6,886 bases of DNA from Acetobacteraceae bacterium (GCA_030044345.1 JASHVY010000252.1:1-6886); one strand, 5' to 3'; counted from the first letter of the stretch, positions 1 to 6,886 are shown. The notes: a model not told the origin generated them from the sequence alone. Numbers and translations are program-made.

Positions 1-1556
1 TATTCGGCATATTCGCGGTTGGCGCTGGAGAGCCGCGCATTGTGGATCTCGATGCCGTCCGCTTGGGAAAGCCCGAGGCTCGCCATCGTCGCTTTCACGC
101 GATCCTCGCGCCCGATCAGGATCGGCGTGCCGAATCCCGCGTTGCGGAAGGCGACCGCGGCGCGCACCACCTTCTCCTCCTCGCCCTCGGCGAAGACCAC
201 GCGCTTGGGCTCGCCCCGCACGCGCTCCATGATCGTCTCGAGCGCGTTGGCGGTGCGGCTCAGTCGCCCGGAGAGCCCGCGCGCATAGCGTTTGAGATCA
301 GCGCTCGGCCGGGCCGCCACGTCGCTCTCCATCGCCGCGCGGGCCACTGCCCGCGGCACATGCGAGATCAGGCGCGGATCGAAGGCGTTCGGGATGATGT
401 ATTCCGGCCCGAACTTGAGCCGGCTGCCCGCTGCCGCGGTGTTCACCTCGTCCGGCACGTCCTCACGCGCGAGCATCGCCAGCGCCTCGGCCGCCGCGAT
501 CTTCATCGCATCGTTGATGGTGCGCGCGCGGACATCGAGCGCGCCGCGAAAGATGTAGGGAAAGCCGAGGACATTGTTGACCTGGTTCGGATAGTCGGAG
601 CGGCCGGTGGCGATGATCGCGTCCGGACGCACGGCCCGCGCCGCCTCGGGCGTGATCTCCGGATCCGGGTTGGCCATGGCGAAGATGATCGGCTTGCCGG
701 CCATCCGGCGGAGCATTTCCTCGGTCAGCGCGCCTTTGACGGAGAGCCCGAAAAAGACATCCGCTCCCTCCAGCGCCTGGGTGAGCGTGCGCGCCTCCGT
801 CCGCACCGCGTGGGCCGATTTCCATTGGTTCATGCCCTTCTCGCGGCCCTGGTAGATCACGCCCGAGGTATCGCAGAGCAGGACGTTCTCGGGCCTCACC
901 CCCATCGCCTTGAGCAGCTCCGCGCAGGCGATTCCGGCGGCCCCGGCGCCGTTGATCACCAGCCGGATATCGCGGAATTGCCGGCCGGTGAGATGGCAGG
1001 CATTGATCAGGCCCGCCGTGGCGACGATCGCGGTGCCGTGCTGATCGTCGTGGAAGACCGGAATGTCCATCAGCTCGCGCAGGCGCTGCTCGATGACGAA
1101 GCACTCCGGTGCCTTGATGTCCTCGAGATTGATGCCGCCGAAGCTCGCGCCGAGATAGCGCACGGCGCCGACGAACGCATCGACTTCCTCGGTCGCGACC
1201 TCGAGATCGATCCCGTCGATATCGGCGAAGCGCTTGAAGAGCGCGACCTTGCCCTCCATCACCGGCTTCGCGGCGAGCGCGCCGAGATTGCCGAGCCCGA
1301 GCACGGCGGTGCCGTTGGAGATCACCGCCACCATGTTGCCGCGCGTCGTGTAGTCGTAGGCAAGCGTTGGATCCCGCTGGATTTGCAGGCAGGGCTCGGC
1401 AACACCCGGCGAATAGGCGAGCGAAAGATCGCGCGCCGTCGTCAGCGGCTTGCTGATCCGGGTCTCGAGCTTGCCGGGGCGTCCCATGGCGTGCAGCGCC
1501 AGCGCCTCCTCGGCAGAGATGCGCGCCGTGCGCGTGTCAATAATGCCGTCCGCCAT
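1..1556 (-). CDS. maeB: NAD(P)-dependent malic enzyme with C-terminal phosphotransacetylase-like domain (MaeB type), 3' end cut by window edge
   Basis: Cytoplasmic enzyme that oxidatively decarboxylates malate to pyruvate and CO2, producing NADPH or NADH and feeding pyruvate/acetyl-CoA pools during growth on C4 acids. Reading leftward from ATG at 1554-1556 gives 518 uninterrupted residues, then the window ends. The N-terminal malic domain has AYSPGVAEPC (47-56, with the likely catalytic Tyr48) and KPVMEGKVALFK (97-108, likely catalytic Lys103). Metal-site motifs are NLEDIKAPE (143-151) and FHDDQHGTA (168-176). The NAD(P)-binding domain shows the Rossmann glycine motif GAGAAG (203-208), then NPDPE (296-300) and GRSDYPNQVNN (318-328). 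From about residue 450 (KRVVFAEGEEEKVVRAA) the phosphotransacetylase-like domain begins. The family is about 750-770 aa, so roughly a third is missing. In characterised chimeric malic enzymes this domain serves oligomerisation and acetyl-CoA regulation rather than Pta catalysis. A strong Shine-Dalgarno supports the start. NAD versus NADP preference cannot be read from sequence alone. Confidence 0.97.
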   Translation of the reverse strand, partial: MADGIIDTRTARISAEEALALHAMGRPGKLETRISKPLTTARDLSLAYSPGVAEPCLQIQRDPTLAYDYTTRGNMVAVISNGTAVLGLGNLGALAAKPVMEGKVALFKRFADIDGIDLEVATEEVDAFVGAVRYLGASFGGINLEDIKAPECFVIEQRLRELMDIPVFHDDQHGTAIVATAGLINACHLTGRQFRDIRLVINGAGAAGIACAELLKAMGVRPENVLLCDTSGVIYQGREKGMNQWKSAHAVRTEARTLTQALEGADVFFGLSVKGALTEEMLRRMAGKPIIFAMANPDPEITPEAARAVRPDAIIATGRSDYPNQVNNVLGFPYIFRGALDVRARTINDAMKIAAAEALAMLAREDVPDEVNTAAAGSRLKFGPEYIIPNAFDPRLISHVPRAVARAAMESDVAARPSADLKRYARGLSGRLSRTANALETIMERVRGEPKRVVFAEGEEEKVVRAAVAFRNAGFGTPILIGREDRVKATMASLGLSQADGIEIHNARLSSANREYAE

Positions 1557-1563
1557 GGCCGGA

Positions 1564-1571
1564 TCCTCCCT
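1564..1571 (-). promoter_or_regulatory. Shine-Dalgarno of maeB
   Basis: Read on the minus strand, AGGGAGGA lies 7 nt upstream of the ATG at 1556. This is near-ideal complementarity and spacing for 16S rRNA anti-SD pairing, and it fixes the malic enzyme start. It contrasts with the poor ribosome sites of mutS and glnD in the same window. Confidence 0.8.
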
Positions 1572-1583
1572 CTTTCGAGGACC

Positions 1584-1612
1584 ATCATGGCGATTGCAGA
1601 TCGGCAAGGCAA
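1584..1612 (-). promoter_or_regulatory. Candidate sigma70-type promoter for maeB
   Basis: On the minus strand, TTGCCT (1612-1607) is followed after exactly 17 nt by CATGAT (1589-1584). These match 3/6 and 4/6 of the TTGACA/TATAAT consensus. Transcription would start near 1577, giving a leader of about 20 nt that contains the Shine-Dalgarno. The spacing is right but the boxes are imperfect, and high-GC alphaproteobacterial promoters are hard to call by eye, so this is only a candidate. Confidence 0.3.
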
Positions 1613-1650
1613 AGTGGGTACTTCGCACCCGCGGTAGAGACGCTTACATC

Positions 1651-1654
1651 GGAG
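1651..1654 (+). promoter_or_regulatory. Weak, too-close ribosome binding site of mutS
   Basis: GGAG ends only 2 nt before the mutS ATG at 1657, well short of the usual 5-9 nt. No better purine-rich site lies at proper distance, and no alternative ATG or GTG start occurs in frame between the maeB start and 1657. The start is therefore chosen on protein homology. Weak initiation would suit a protein kept at modest levels, but that is inference. Confidence 0.3.
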
Positions 1655-1656
1655 CC

Positions 1657-4329
1657 ATGGACATACCGAAGAGTGCCACGCCGGCGCTGGCCCAATGGTT
1701 CGCCATCAAGGCCCAGCATCCGGACGCGCTCGTCTTTTTCCGGATGGGTGATTTCTTCGAGCTCTTCTTCGCCGATGCCGAGGCGGGCGCCGCCGCGCTC
1801 GACATCGCCCTCACCCGCCGCGGTGAGCATGAGGGAAGGCCGGTCCCGATGTGCGGCGTTCCGGCGGCAGCGGCGGAACTCTATCTTGCCCGCCTGATTC
1901 GCCGCGGCTTCCGCGTGGCGGTGGCGGAGCAGCTCGAGAAAGCCTCCGAGCGTCGCGGGAACATCCCGATCCGGCGGGATGTCGTCCGCCTCGTCACGCC
2001 GGGCACGCTCACCGACGAGGCGCTGCTCGAGCCCGCCCGGCCGAATCTTCTGCTTGCCCTTGCCCCCGGGCCGGCCACTCTTGGTGCCGCCTGGATCGAT
2101 ATCTCGACCGGTCTTTTCGAGACCGAGCCGCTCGCGCCCGCCGCCCTTCCCGATCTGCTCGGCCGGCTCGACCCGGCGGAGATCCTTGCCCCGGAGAAGC
2201 TCGCGCTCGGCGAGCTCGTTTCCCGCCGGGCGCCGGCAAGCCCAGCCCCGCCGGCCCCCGAGGGGGCGCGCCAGGCGCTCGCCAAAGCCTTCAAAGTCGG
2301 CAGCCTGGAAGCCTTCGGCAGCTTCACCGACGAGGAGGCCGCCGCCGGCGCGATGGCGGTGGCCTATGCGTGCGGCACCCAGGGCGGCCGCATGCCCCGG
2401 CTCTCTCCGCCCGCTTCCCAGCGGAGCGCGGCGGTGATGGCAATGGACGCGGCGACACGGGCGAGCCTGGAGCTGCTCGCCGCCCGCGACGGCAGCATCG
2501 GACACACGCTCTTCTCCGCGATCGACCACACCCAGACCGCCGCCGGCGCACGGGCGCTCGCCCAAAGCCTGGCCGCTCCGCTCACCGATCCTTTCGCCAT
2601 CGCCGCCCGCCAGGACGCATGGTGCTGGCTGCGCGATGTCCCTAGCCTCGCGGCATCGCTACGCGCGGCGCTTGCCGGCACCCCCGATCTCTCGCGCGCG
2701 CTCGGGCGGCTTTCGGTCGGCCGCGGCGGGGCGCGCGACCTCGCCAGCCTGCGCGATGGGCTCAAGACTGCGCATCGTGCCGCCGCATTGCTCGCGACAT
2801 TTCCTGGCGAGGGCGCGAGCGCGCCGCCGCCGGCTTCCTTTGCTGCCGCGAATTCCGTTTTGGGCGGAGGAGAGGCCCTTGCCGCCACGCTCTCGGCGGC
2901 GCTGGCCGAGCGGCTGCCGGCACGCGCGGATGAGGGCGGCGCGATCGCCCCCGGTTTCGATGCGGCGCTCGACGAGGAAAGGCGGCTCAGTGAGGAAAGC
3001 CGCCGGGTCGTTGCCGGTCTCGAGCGCGAACTTGCCGGGCGCCTTGGAGTGGGCGGGCTCAAGATCCGCTATCACGCCCAGCTCGGCTACGCCATCGAGG
3101 TGCCGGCCGCCGCCGTCGAGCGCCTCAAGGCCGAGCCCGGCTTCGTGCTGCGCCAGGGGATGGCGAACGGCGCGCGCTTCTCCACGCCCGAGCTCACCGA
3201 GCTCGACCAGCGGATCAACAGCGCCGCCGAACGCGCGCTCGCCCGCGAGCGGGCGATCCTCGCCGCGCTGAGCGCCGCCGCTCTCGCCGAGGCCGAGACG
3301 ATCGCCGCGGCCGCCGGGCGGCTCGCCGCGCTCGATGTCGCCCTCTCCGCCGCCCGGCTCGCCGAGGGCGGGCGCTGGTGCCGCCCGCGCGTCTCGGACG
3401 GGAACGCGTTTCGCATCCGTGCCGGGCGGCATCCGGTGGTCGAAGCGGCTCTCGCCGCGGGCGAGCGCTTCACGCCGAATGACTGCGACCTCGCCCCCGA
3501 GCGTCGCGTCGCCCTGCTCACCGGGCCGAACATGGCCGGCAAATCCACCTTTCTCCGCCAGAACGCGCTGATCGCGATCCTCGCCCAGGCCGGCCTGCCG
3601 GCGCCGGCGGAAGAGGCCGAAATCGGCGTGATCGACCGGCTTTTTTCCCGCGTCGGCGCGGCAGACGATCTCGCCCGCGGCCGCAGCACCTTCATGGTGG
3701 AGATGACGGAGACCGCCGCGATCCTGCGCCAGGCCGGGCCGGCGAGCCTCGTCGTGGTGGACGAGATCGGCCGCGGGACCGCGACCCTCGACGGCCTCGC
3801 GATCGCCTGGGCCGTGCTCGAGGCGCTGCATAACAGCCTGCGCTGCCGCACCATCTTCGCCACGCATTTCCACGAGCTGGCGCGGCTTTCCACCGAGCTG
3901 CCGCGGCTTCGGCCGCTCTGCATGCGCGTCAAGGAATGGCAGGGGGGCGTCACCTTCCTCCACGAGGTGGCCGAAGGCGCAGCAGAGCGGAGCTTCGGCG
4001 TCGCGGTCGCAAAGCTCGCCGGCGTGCCGGCGCCGGTCGTCATCCGCGCGGCACGGCTGCTTGCCCTGCTCGAGGAACGAGGGGCCACGCTCACCGCTCC
4101 GGCCCAGTTGCCGCTCTTCGCCGCTTCCTCATCCGCACCCGGACCGGCACAGGAAGAAGTGCCCGAACAACCTCCGACTGCGCCGGCAGCCGATCCATTG
4201 CATGCAGCGGTTGCAGAACTCTCTCCCGATACACTCACACCGAGGGAAGCTCTCGAAATTCTTTACCGGCTGAAGGCTCTGCTTCCTGTTCCAGACGCCA
4301 GCGAACAGCTAGCATCCGCACAATGCTGA
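1657..4329 (+). CDS. mutS: DNA mismatch repair protein MutS
   Basis: ATPase that recognises mispaired or unpaired bases and recruits MutL to start mismatch repair. The 890-aa product is complete and near the usual 850-910 aa. Domain I carries the mismatch-wedging Phe-X-Glu motif in GDFFELF (F33, E35), then VRLVTPGTL (110-118). The connector domain includes WIDISTGLFETE (146-157). The core/lever and clamp region spans roughly 260-575, with LKIRYHAQLGYAIEV (468-482) and ARFSTPELTELDQRI (506-520). The ATPase domain has Walker A GPNMAGKS (623-630), GRSTFMVEMTET (675-686), Walker B VVVDE (699-703), GRGTATLDG (706-714) and FATHFHEL (734-741). The tail has a beta-clamp-type motif QLPLF (817-821), a Pro/Ala-rich linker, and a last helical segment (about 858-876) matching the C-terminal oligomerisation region. 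The ATG at 1657 sits 8 residues before the conserved TPALAQW block, as expected. A longer frame opens at 1450 but would run into maeB. Its GGAG is only 2 nt from the ATG, so the ribosome site is poor. The last ~120 nt are less GC-rich than the rest. Confidence 0.98.
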   Translation: MDIPKSATPALAQWFAIKAQHPDALVFFRMGDFFELFFADAEAGAAALDIALTRRGEHEGRPVPMCGVPAAAAELYLARLIRRGFRVAVAEQLEKASERRGNIPIRRDVVRLVTPGTLTDEALLEPARPNLLLALAPGPATLGAAWIDISTGLFETEPLAPAALPDLLGRLDPAEILAPEKLALGELVSRRAPASPAPPAPEGARQALAKAFKVGSLEAFGSFTDEEAAAGAMAVAYACGTQGGRMPRLSPPASQRSAAVMAMDAATRASLELLAARDGSIGHTLFSAIDHTQTAAGARALAQSLAAPLTDPFAIAARQDAWCWLRDVPSLAASLRAALAGTPDLSRALGRLSVGRGGARDLASLRDGLKTAHRAAALLATFPGEGASAPPPASFAAANSVLGGGEALAATLSAALAERLPARADEGGAIAPGFDAALDEERRLSEESRRVVAGLERELAGRLGVGGLKIRYHAQLGYAIEVPAAAVERLKAEPGFVLRQGMANGARFSTPELTELDQRINSAAERALARERAILAALSAAALAEAETIAAAAGRLAALDVALSAARLAEGGRWCRPRVSDGNAFRIRAGRHPVVEAALAAGERFTPNDCDLAPERRVALLTGPNMAGKSTFLRQNALIAILAQAGLPAPAEEAEIGVIDRLFSRVGAADDLARGRSTFMVEMTETAAILRQAGPASLVVVDEIGRGTATLDGLAIAWAVLEALHNSLRCRTIFATHFHELARLSTELPRLRPLCMRVKEWQGGVTFLHEVAEGAAERSFGVAVAKLAGVPAPVVIRAARLLALLEERGATLTAPAQLPLFAASSSAPGPAQEEVPEQPPTAPAADPLHAAVAELSPDTLTPREALEILYRLKALLPVPDASEQLASAQC
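4105..4119 (+). other. Beta-clamp binding motif coding segment in mutS
   Basis: Encodes Q-L-P-L-F (MutS residues 817-821), matching the QL(S/D)LF-type pentapeptide by which polymerases, MutS and other repair factors bind the DNA polymerase III sliding clamp. It sits just after the ATPase domain and before a low-complexity Pro/Ala/Ser/Glu linker, the same relative place as the clamp motif in E. coli MutS. The motif is seen directly; the binding is inferred. Confidence 0.65.
4323..4329 (+). promoter_or_regulatory. mutS stop / glnD start overlap (probable translational coupling)
   Basis: The seven bases ATGCTGA contain the glnD start (4323-4325) and the mutS stop TGA (4327-4329) in different frames. 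The 25 nt upstream show no Shine-Dalgarno-like run, so glnD initiation probably relies on ribosomes finishing mutS. This ties GlnD synthesis to mutS translation. Coupling is inferred from layout. Confidence 0.6.
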
Positions 4330-6886
4330 CCCCTCTCTCCTTTCCCGCGACACCCGCCGGCGCAAAAGCCGCGCTGACCGATGCGCTTGGCGAGTACGGT
4401 GGAGACCTTGCATCGATCCGGCGTGACCTGGCGCTCGGCACGTTCCGCCGTCATTTCGCCCGCATTCAGAATACGGTGCGCACCCGTTTCGAGCATGGCG
4501 AGATTGCCGGAATCGGTGCATCACGGCTGCTCGCCGAGCTGAGCGAGGGGCTGATCCAGGTGATCTTCGGCTATTCGCTGGCGCGCTCAGGCGCGGTGCG
4601 CGACATGCCGCTCGCCCTTCTCGCCACCGGCGGGTTCGGGCGCGGCATGCTGGCGCCGATGAGCGATCTCGATCTTCTGTTCCTGACCGCCGAAGAACCT
4701 TCGGACGCGATGCGCCAGATCGTCGAGTTCATGCTCTATCTGCTCTGGGATCTCGGGCTGAAGGTCGGGCACGCCACCCGCTCGATCGATGATTGTCTGG
4801 CCGTGGCGAAGAGCGATCTCTCCGTGCGCACGGCCCTCCTGGATGCACGGCTGCTCGAAGGGGATGCGGATCTCGCCGAAGCTTTCCTCACCCATTTCCG
4901 CACCGATTGCATCGAAGGCGCGCTCTCGAGCTTTCTCGCCGGCAAGGAGGCCGAGCGTGCAGTGCGCCATCGGCGCTATGGGGAGAGCCCCTTTCTGGTC
5001 GAGCCGAACGTGAAGGAGGGGCGCGGCGGTCTGCGCGACCTCCAGACGATCTACTGGATGGCCAAGGCGGCCTTCGACGTGCCGGACATTGCCGAGCTCG
5101 GCATCGCGCCCGACGGAGAGCCGCACGAAGAGCACATCCTTTCCCTCTTCGAGGCGCGCCGCTTCCAGCGCTCGCTCGATTTCCTCTGGGCCGTGCGCTT
5201 CCACCTGCACTACGTCACCGGCCGGGCGGAGGAGCGCCTGACCTTCGATCTCCAGCCCGTCATCGGCGCGCGGATGGGCTATACGCGCCATCTTCGCCAG
5301 GACGGTGTCGAGCGCTTCATGCGCCACTATTTCCTCACCGCGCGCGAGGTCACACGCCTCACCCGCGTGCTGGAGCCGGCCATCCTTCGCGCCGCACTCG
5401 GCCCGCCGGCCGTGGTGGTCGGAACCACCGACCCGGCCCTCGCCGCCGCCGGCTTCCTGCTCGACGAAGGGAAGCTGACGCCGAAGGAGCCGGCGAGCTT
5501 TGCCCGCCAGCCGATCCTGATGCTGCGCATGCTCGAGATCGCTCGCGACCGCAATCTGGAGCTGCATCCGCTCGCGCTCGCGGCCCTCATCCGCCATGAA
5601 CGCAATGCGATCTCGCTGCGCGGAGACCCGGAGGCCGCTTCCATCTTTCTCGATCTGCTCTGCGGCCGCGATGCCGAGTATGGCCGCGCCGACGGCGCGC
5701 GATGGCTCACCATCATGAACGAGAGCGGCATCCTGGGCCGCCTGCTGCCGGATTGGGCGCGCATCGTCGGGCAGATGCAGTTCGACAGCTATCACGTCTT
5801 CACCGTTGACGAGCACACGGTCGAGGCGGTTCGGATTCTCGACATGCTCGAACGCGACGAACTCGCCGAAATCGCCCCGGTGGCCTCGGGGCTGATGGAG
5901 CATCTTCAGTCGCGGCGCGCGCTTTATGTCGCGACCCTGCTGCACGACATCGCCAAGGGCCGCGGCGGCGATCATTCCGAGATCGGCGCGGGGATCGCGC
6001 TCACTGTCGGCCCCGCGCTCGGGCTCTCGGCAGAGGAGACCGAAATGGTCTCCTGGCTCGTTCTCCACCATCTTCTCCTGAGCCAGACCGCGTTCAAGCG
6101 CGATATCGACGATCCGAAAACCATCCTCGATCTCGCCGACACGATCCAATCTCCCGAGCGGCTGCGCCTCCTGCTGATCCTGACGGTCGCCGACATGCGC
6201 GCGGTCTCGGCCAAGGTATGGAATGCGTGGAAGGCAACGCTGCTGCGCGAGCTCTATGCGCGGGTGGCCGAAGTGCTGGCCGGCGGGCTTGCCACCACGG
6301 AGCGGGATGTGCGGGTCGCGCGGGCGAAGCGCGCGACCTCCGCGCTGTTGGGCGACTGGCCCGCCGATGAGGTGCAGAAATTCCTGAGCCTCGGCTATCC
6401 CGGCTATTGGCTCGCCTTCGATCCGAACACCCATGCGCGGCATGCGCGCATGATCCGCGGGGCCGATTCCCGCAACGCGCCGCTCACCGTGGAAACGCAG
6501 ATCCTGCCGCAGCGGGCGGTGACCGAGGTCACGGTCTATACCGCGGACCATCCCGGTCTCTTCAGCCGTATTGCGGGCGCGCTCGCGGTCGCCGGCGCCT
6601 CGATCGTCGATGCGCGCATCCACACCATGACCAACGGCATGGCGCTGGATACGTTCTGGATCCAGGATGCCGCCGGCGGCGCCTTCGATGCGCCGCACCG
6701 GCTGGCGCGGCTCGCCGTGCTGATCGAGCAGGCCCTTTCCGACCGGCTCAAGTTCGCGACCGAAATCCGCAAGGTGACGAGCGCGCTGCTCGGAAGGCGG
6801 ATGCGCGCGATCCATGTCCCCGCCCGCGTCGTGATCGACAACCGCGCCTCGAACACCCATACGGTGATCGAGGTGAACGGACGGGA
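4323..6886 (+). CDS. glnD: Bifunctional PII uridylyltransferase/uridylyl-removing enzyme GlnD, 3' end cut by window edge
   Basis: Glutamine sensor of the nitrogen regulation cascade: at low glutamine it uridylylates PII proteins (GlnB/GlnK), at high glutamine it removes the UMP. The window holds 854 codons. The nucleotidyltransferase domain shows GGFGRGMLAPMSDLDLLF (103-120) with metal-binding D115 and D117, then EPNVKEGRGGLRDLQ (227-241), the conserved region after the transferase core. The HD hydrolase domain includes VGQMQFDSYHVFTVDEHT (482-499), LLHDIAKGRGGDHSEIGA (539-556, HD pair H541/D542), LHH (581-583) and VADMRA (622-627). The first ACT domain, which senses glutamine, starts near 735 (TEVTVYTADHPGLFSRIAG, then GMALDTFWIQD at 772-782). 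The second begins at about 846 (HTVIEVNGR) just where the window ends. Family members run about 900-950 aa, so roughly 70-100 residues are missing. All key residues of both activities visible here are intact. The start overlaps the mutS stop and no better in-frame start lies nearby. Confidence 0.97.
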   Translation, partial: MLTPLSFPATPAGAKAALTDALGEYGGDLASIRRDLALGTFRRHFARIQNTVRTRFEHGEIAGIGASRLLAELSEGLIQVIFGYSLARSGAVRDMPLALLATGGFGRGMLAPMSDLDLLFLTAEEPSDAMRQIVEFMLYLLWDLGLKVGHATRSIDDCLAVAKSDLSVRTALLDARLLEGDADLAEAFLTHFRTDCIEGALSSFLAGKEAERAVRHRRYGESPFLVEPNVKEGRGGLRDLQTIYWMAKAAFDVPDIAELGIAPDGEPHEEHILSLFEARRFQRSLDFLWAVRFHLHYVTGRAEERLTFDLQPVIGARMGYTRHLRQDGVERFMRHYFLTAREVTRLTRVLEPAILRAALGPPAVVVGTTDPALAAAGFLLDEGKLTPKEPASFARQPILMLRMLEIARDRNLELHPLALAALIRHERNAISLRGDPEAASIFLDLLCGRDAEYGRADGARWLTIMNESGILGRLLPDWARIVGQMQFDSYHVFTVDEHTVEAVRILDMLERDELAEIAPVASGLMEHLQSRRALYVATLLHDIAKGRGGDHSEIGAGIALTVGPALGLSAEETEMVSWLVLHHLLLSQTAFKRDIDDPKTILDLADTIQSPERLRLLLILTVADMRAVSAKVWNAWKATLLRELYARVAEVLAGGLATTERDVRVARAKRATSALLGDWPADEVQKFLSLGYPGYWLAFDPNTHARHARMIRGADSRNAPLTVETQILPQRAVTEVTVYTADHPGLFSRIAGALAVAGASIVDARIHTMTNGMALDTFWIQDAAGGAFDAPHRLARLAVLIEQALSDRLKFATEIRKVTSALLGRRMRAIHVPARVVIDNRASNTHTVIEVNGR

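Larger units (their letters stand above)
1557..1656. other. Divergent intergenic region between maeB and mutS
   Basis: This 100-bp gap separates two divergently transcribed genes and is the only non-coding stretch in the window. It must hold the maeB promoter and probably that of mutS-glnD. Seen in it: the maeB Shine-Dalgarno, a candidate maeB promoter, and on the plus strand a weak possible mutS promoter (TTGCAG at 1594-1599, 18-nt spacer, GTACTT at 1618-1623). The two candidate promoters overlap on opposite strands. No convincing operator, terminator or small RNA is visible. Confidence 0.85.

Noticed and set aside
1591..1603. Small inverted repeat CGAT-N5-ATCG in the divergent region
   Set aside because: Four-base arms are expected by chance in such DNA, and it matches no operator I recognise.
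42..1637. 531-codon open frame antisense to maeB
   Set aside because: Also in exact codon register with the malic enzyme gene and explained by absence of TTA, CTA and TCA codons. The protein resembles no family, whereas the minus strand gives a full malic enzyme.
1450..1656. 69-residue N-terminal extension of MutS from an ATG at 1450
   Set aside because: It would overlap maeB antiparallel by 107 nt and cross the promoter region. MutS proteins normally begin just ahead of the TPxxAQ block, which fits the ATG at 1657.
2659..3963. 434-codon open frame antisense to the mutS core and ATPase region
   Set aside because: Same codon-register explanation; no domain visible and the sense strand encodes conserved MutS motifs throughout.
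4198..4235. Possible glnD promoter inside the mutS 3' end (TTGCAT or TTGCAG boxes with GATACA/TACACT)
   Set aside because: Spacers are 24 nt or 13 nt, both outside the 16-18 nt range, so no box pair is convincing.
4587..6860. 757-codon open frame antisense to glnD
   Set aside because: It lies in exact codon register with glnD, so its stops would be the sense codons TTA, CTA and TCA. glnD avoids these rare AT-rich codons after its TCA at 4587-4589, which is where the antisense frame ends. The product is low-complexity (Arg/Gly/Glu/His-rich) with no recognisable domain, while the sense strand encodes a clear GlnD.
1..6886. Mobile element, CRISPR array, toxin-antitoxin, defence or other novel system
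   Set aside because: Apart from 100 bp, the whole window is covered by three intact or edge-cut housekeeping genes. No direct-repeat arrays, transposase motifs, tRNA-like folds or unexplained coding frames were seen.

Overview
The window is high-GC bacterial DNA, nearly all coding, and carries three recognisable housekeeping genes. The sequence style (strong G/C at third codon positions) and the gene order point to an alphaproteobacterium, most likely Rhodospirillales/Acetobacteraceae-like. That placement is inferred from gene order and protein character, not from a phylogeny. There is no sign of mobile elements, CRISPR arrays, RNA genes or an accessory island.

Layout: positions 1-1556 on the minus strand hold the first 518 residues of a MaeB-type malic enzyme, including the start of its C-terminal phosphotransacetylase-like domain; the gene runs off the left edge. 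A 100-bp divergent intergenic region (1557-1656) must hold the control signals for both directions. On the plus strand, mutS (1657-4329, 890 aa, complete) is followed by glnD. The glnD start overlaps the mutS stop by 7 nt, and glnD runs off the right edge after 854 codons, at the beginning of its second ACT domain.

How the genes relate: malic enzyme links C4 acids to pyruvate and yields NAD(P)H. GlnD senses glutamine and sets the uridylylation state of PII, the nitrogen regulator. MutS starts methyl-independent or methyl-directed mismatch repair. A malic-enzyme gene divergent from mutS-glnD is a recurrent arrangement in alphaproteobacteria (for example around tme in Sinorhizobium, from general knowledge). 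It probably reflects ancestral order rather than one pathway. The mutS-glnD junction does look like a real transcriptional and translational unit.

I looked for a novel system and did not find one. The points worth a second look are small: the coupled mutS/glnD junction without a visible Shine-Dalgarno, the composition drop at the mutS 3' end, a textbook beta-clamp motif in the MutS tail, and a compact divergent promoter region. Very long antisense reading frames exist over all three genes, but codon bias explains them.
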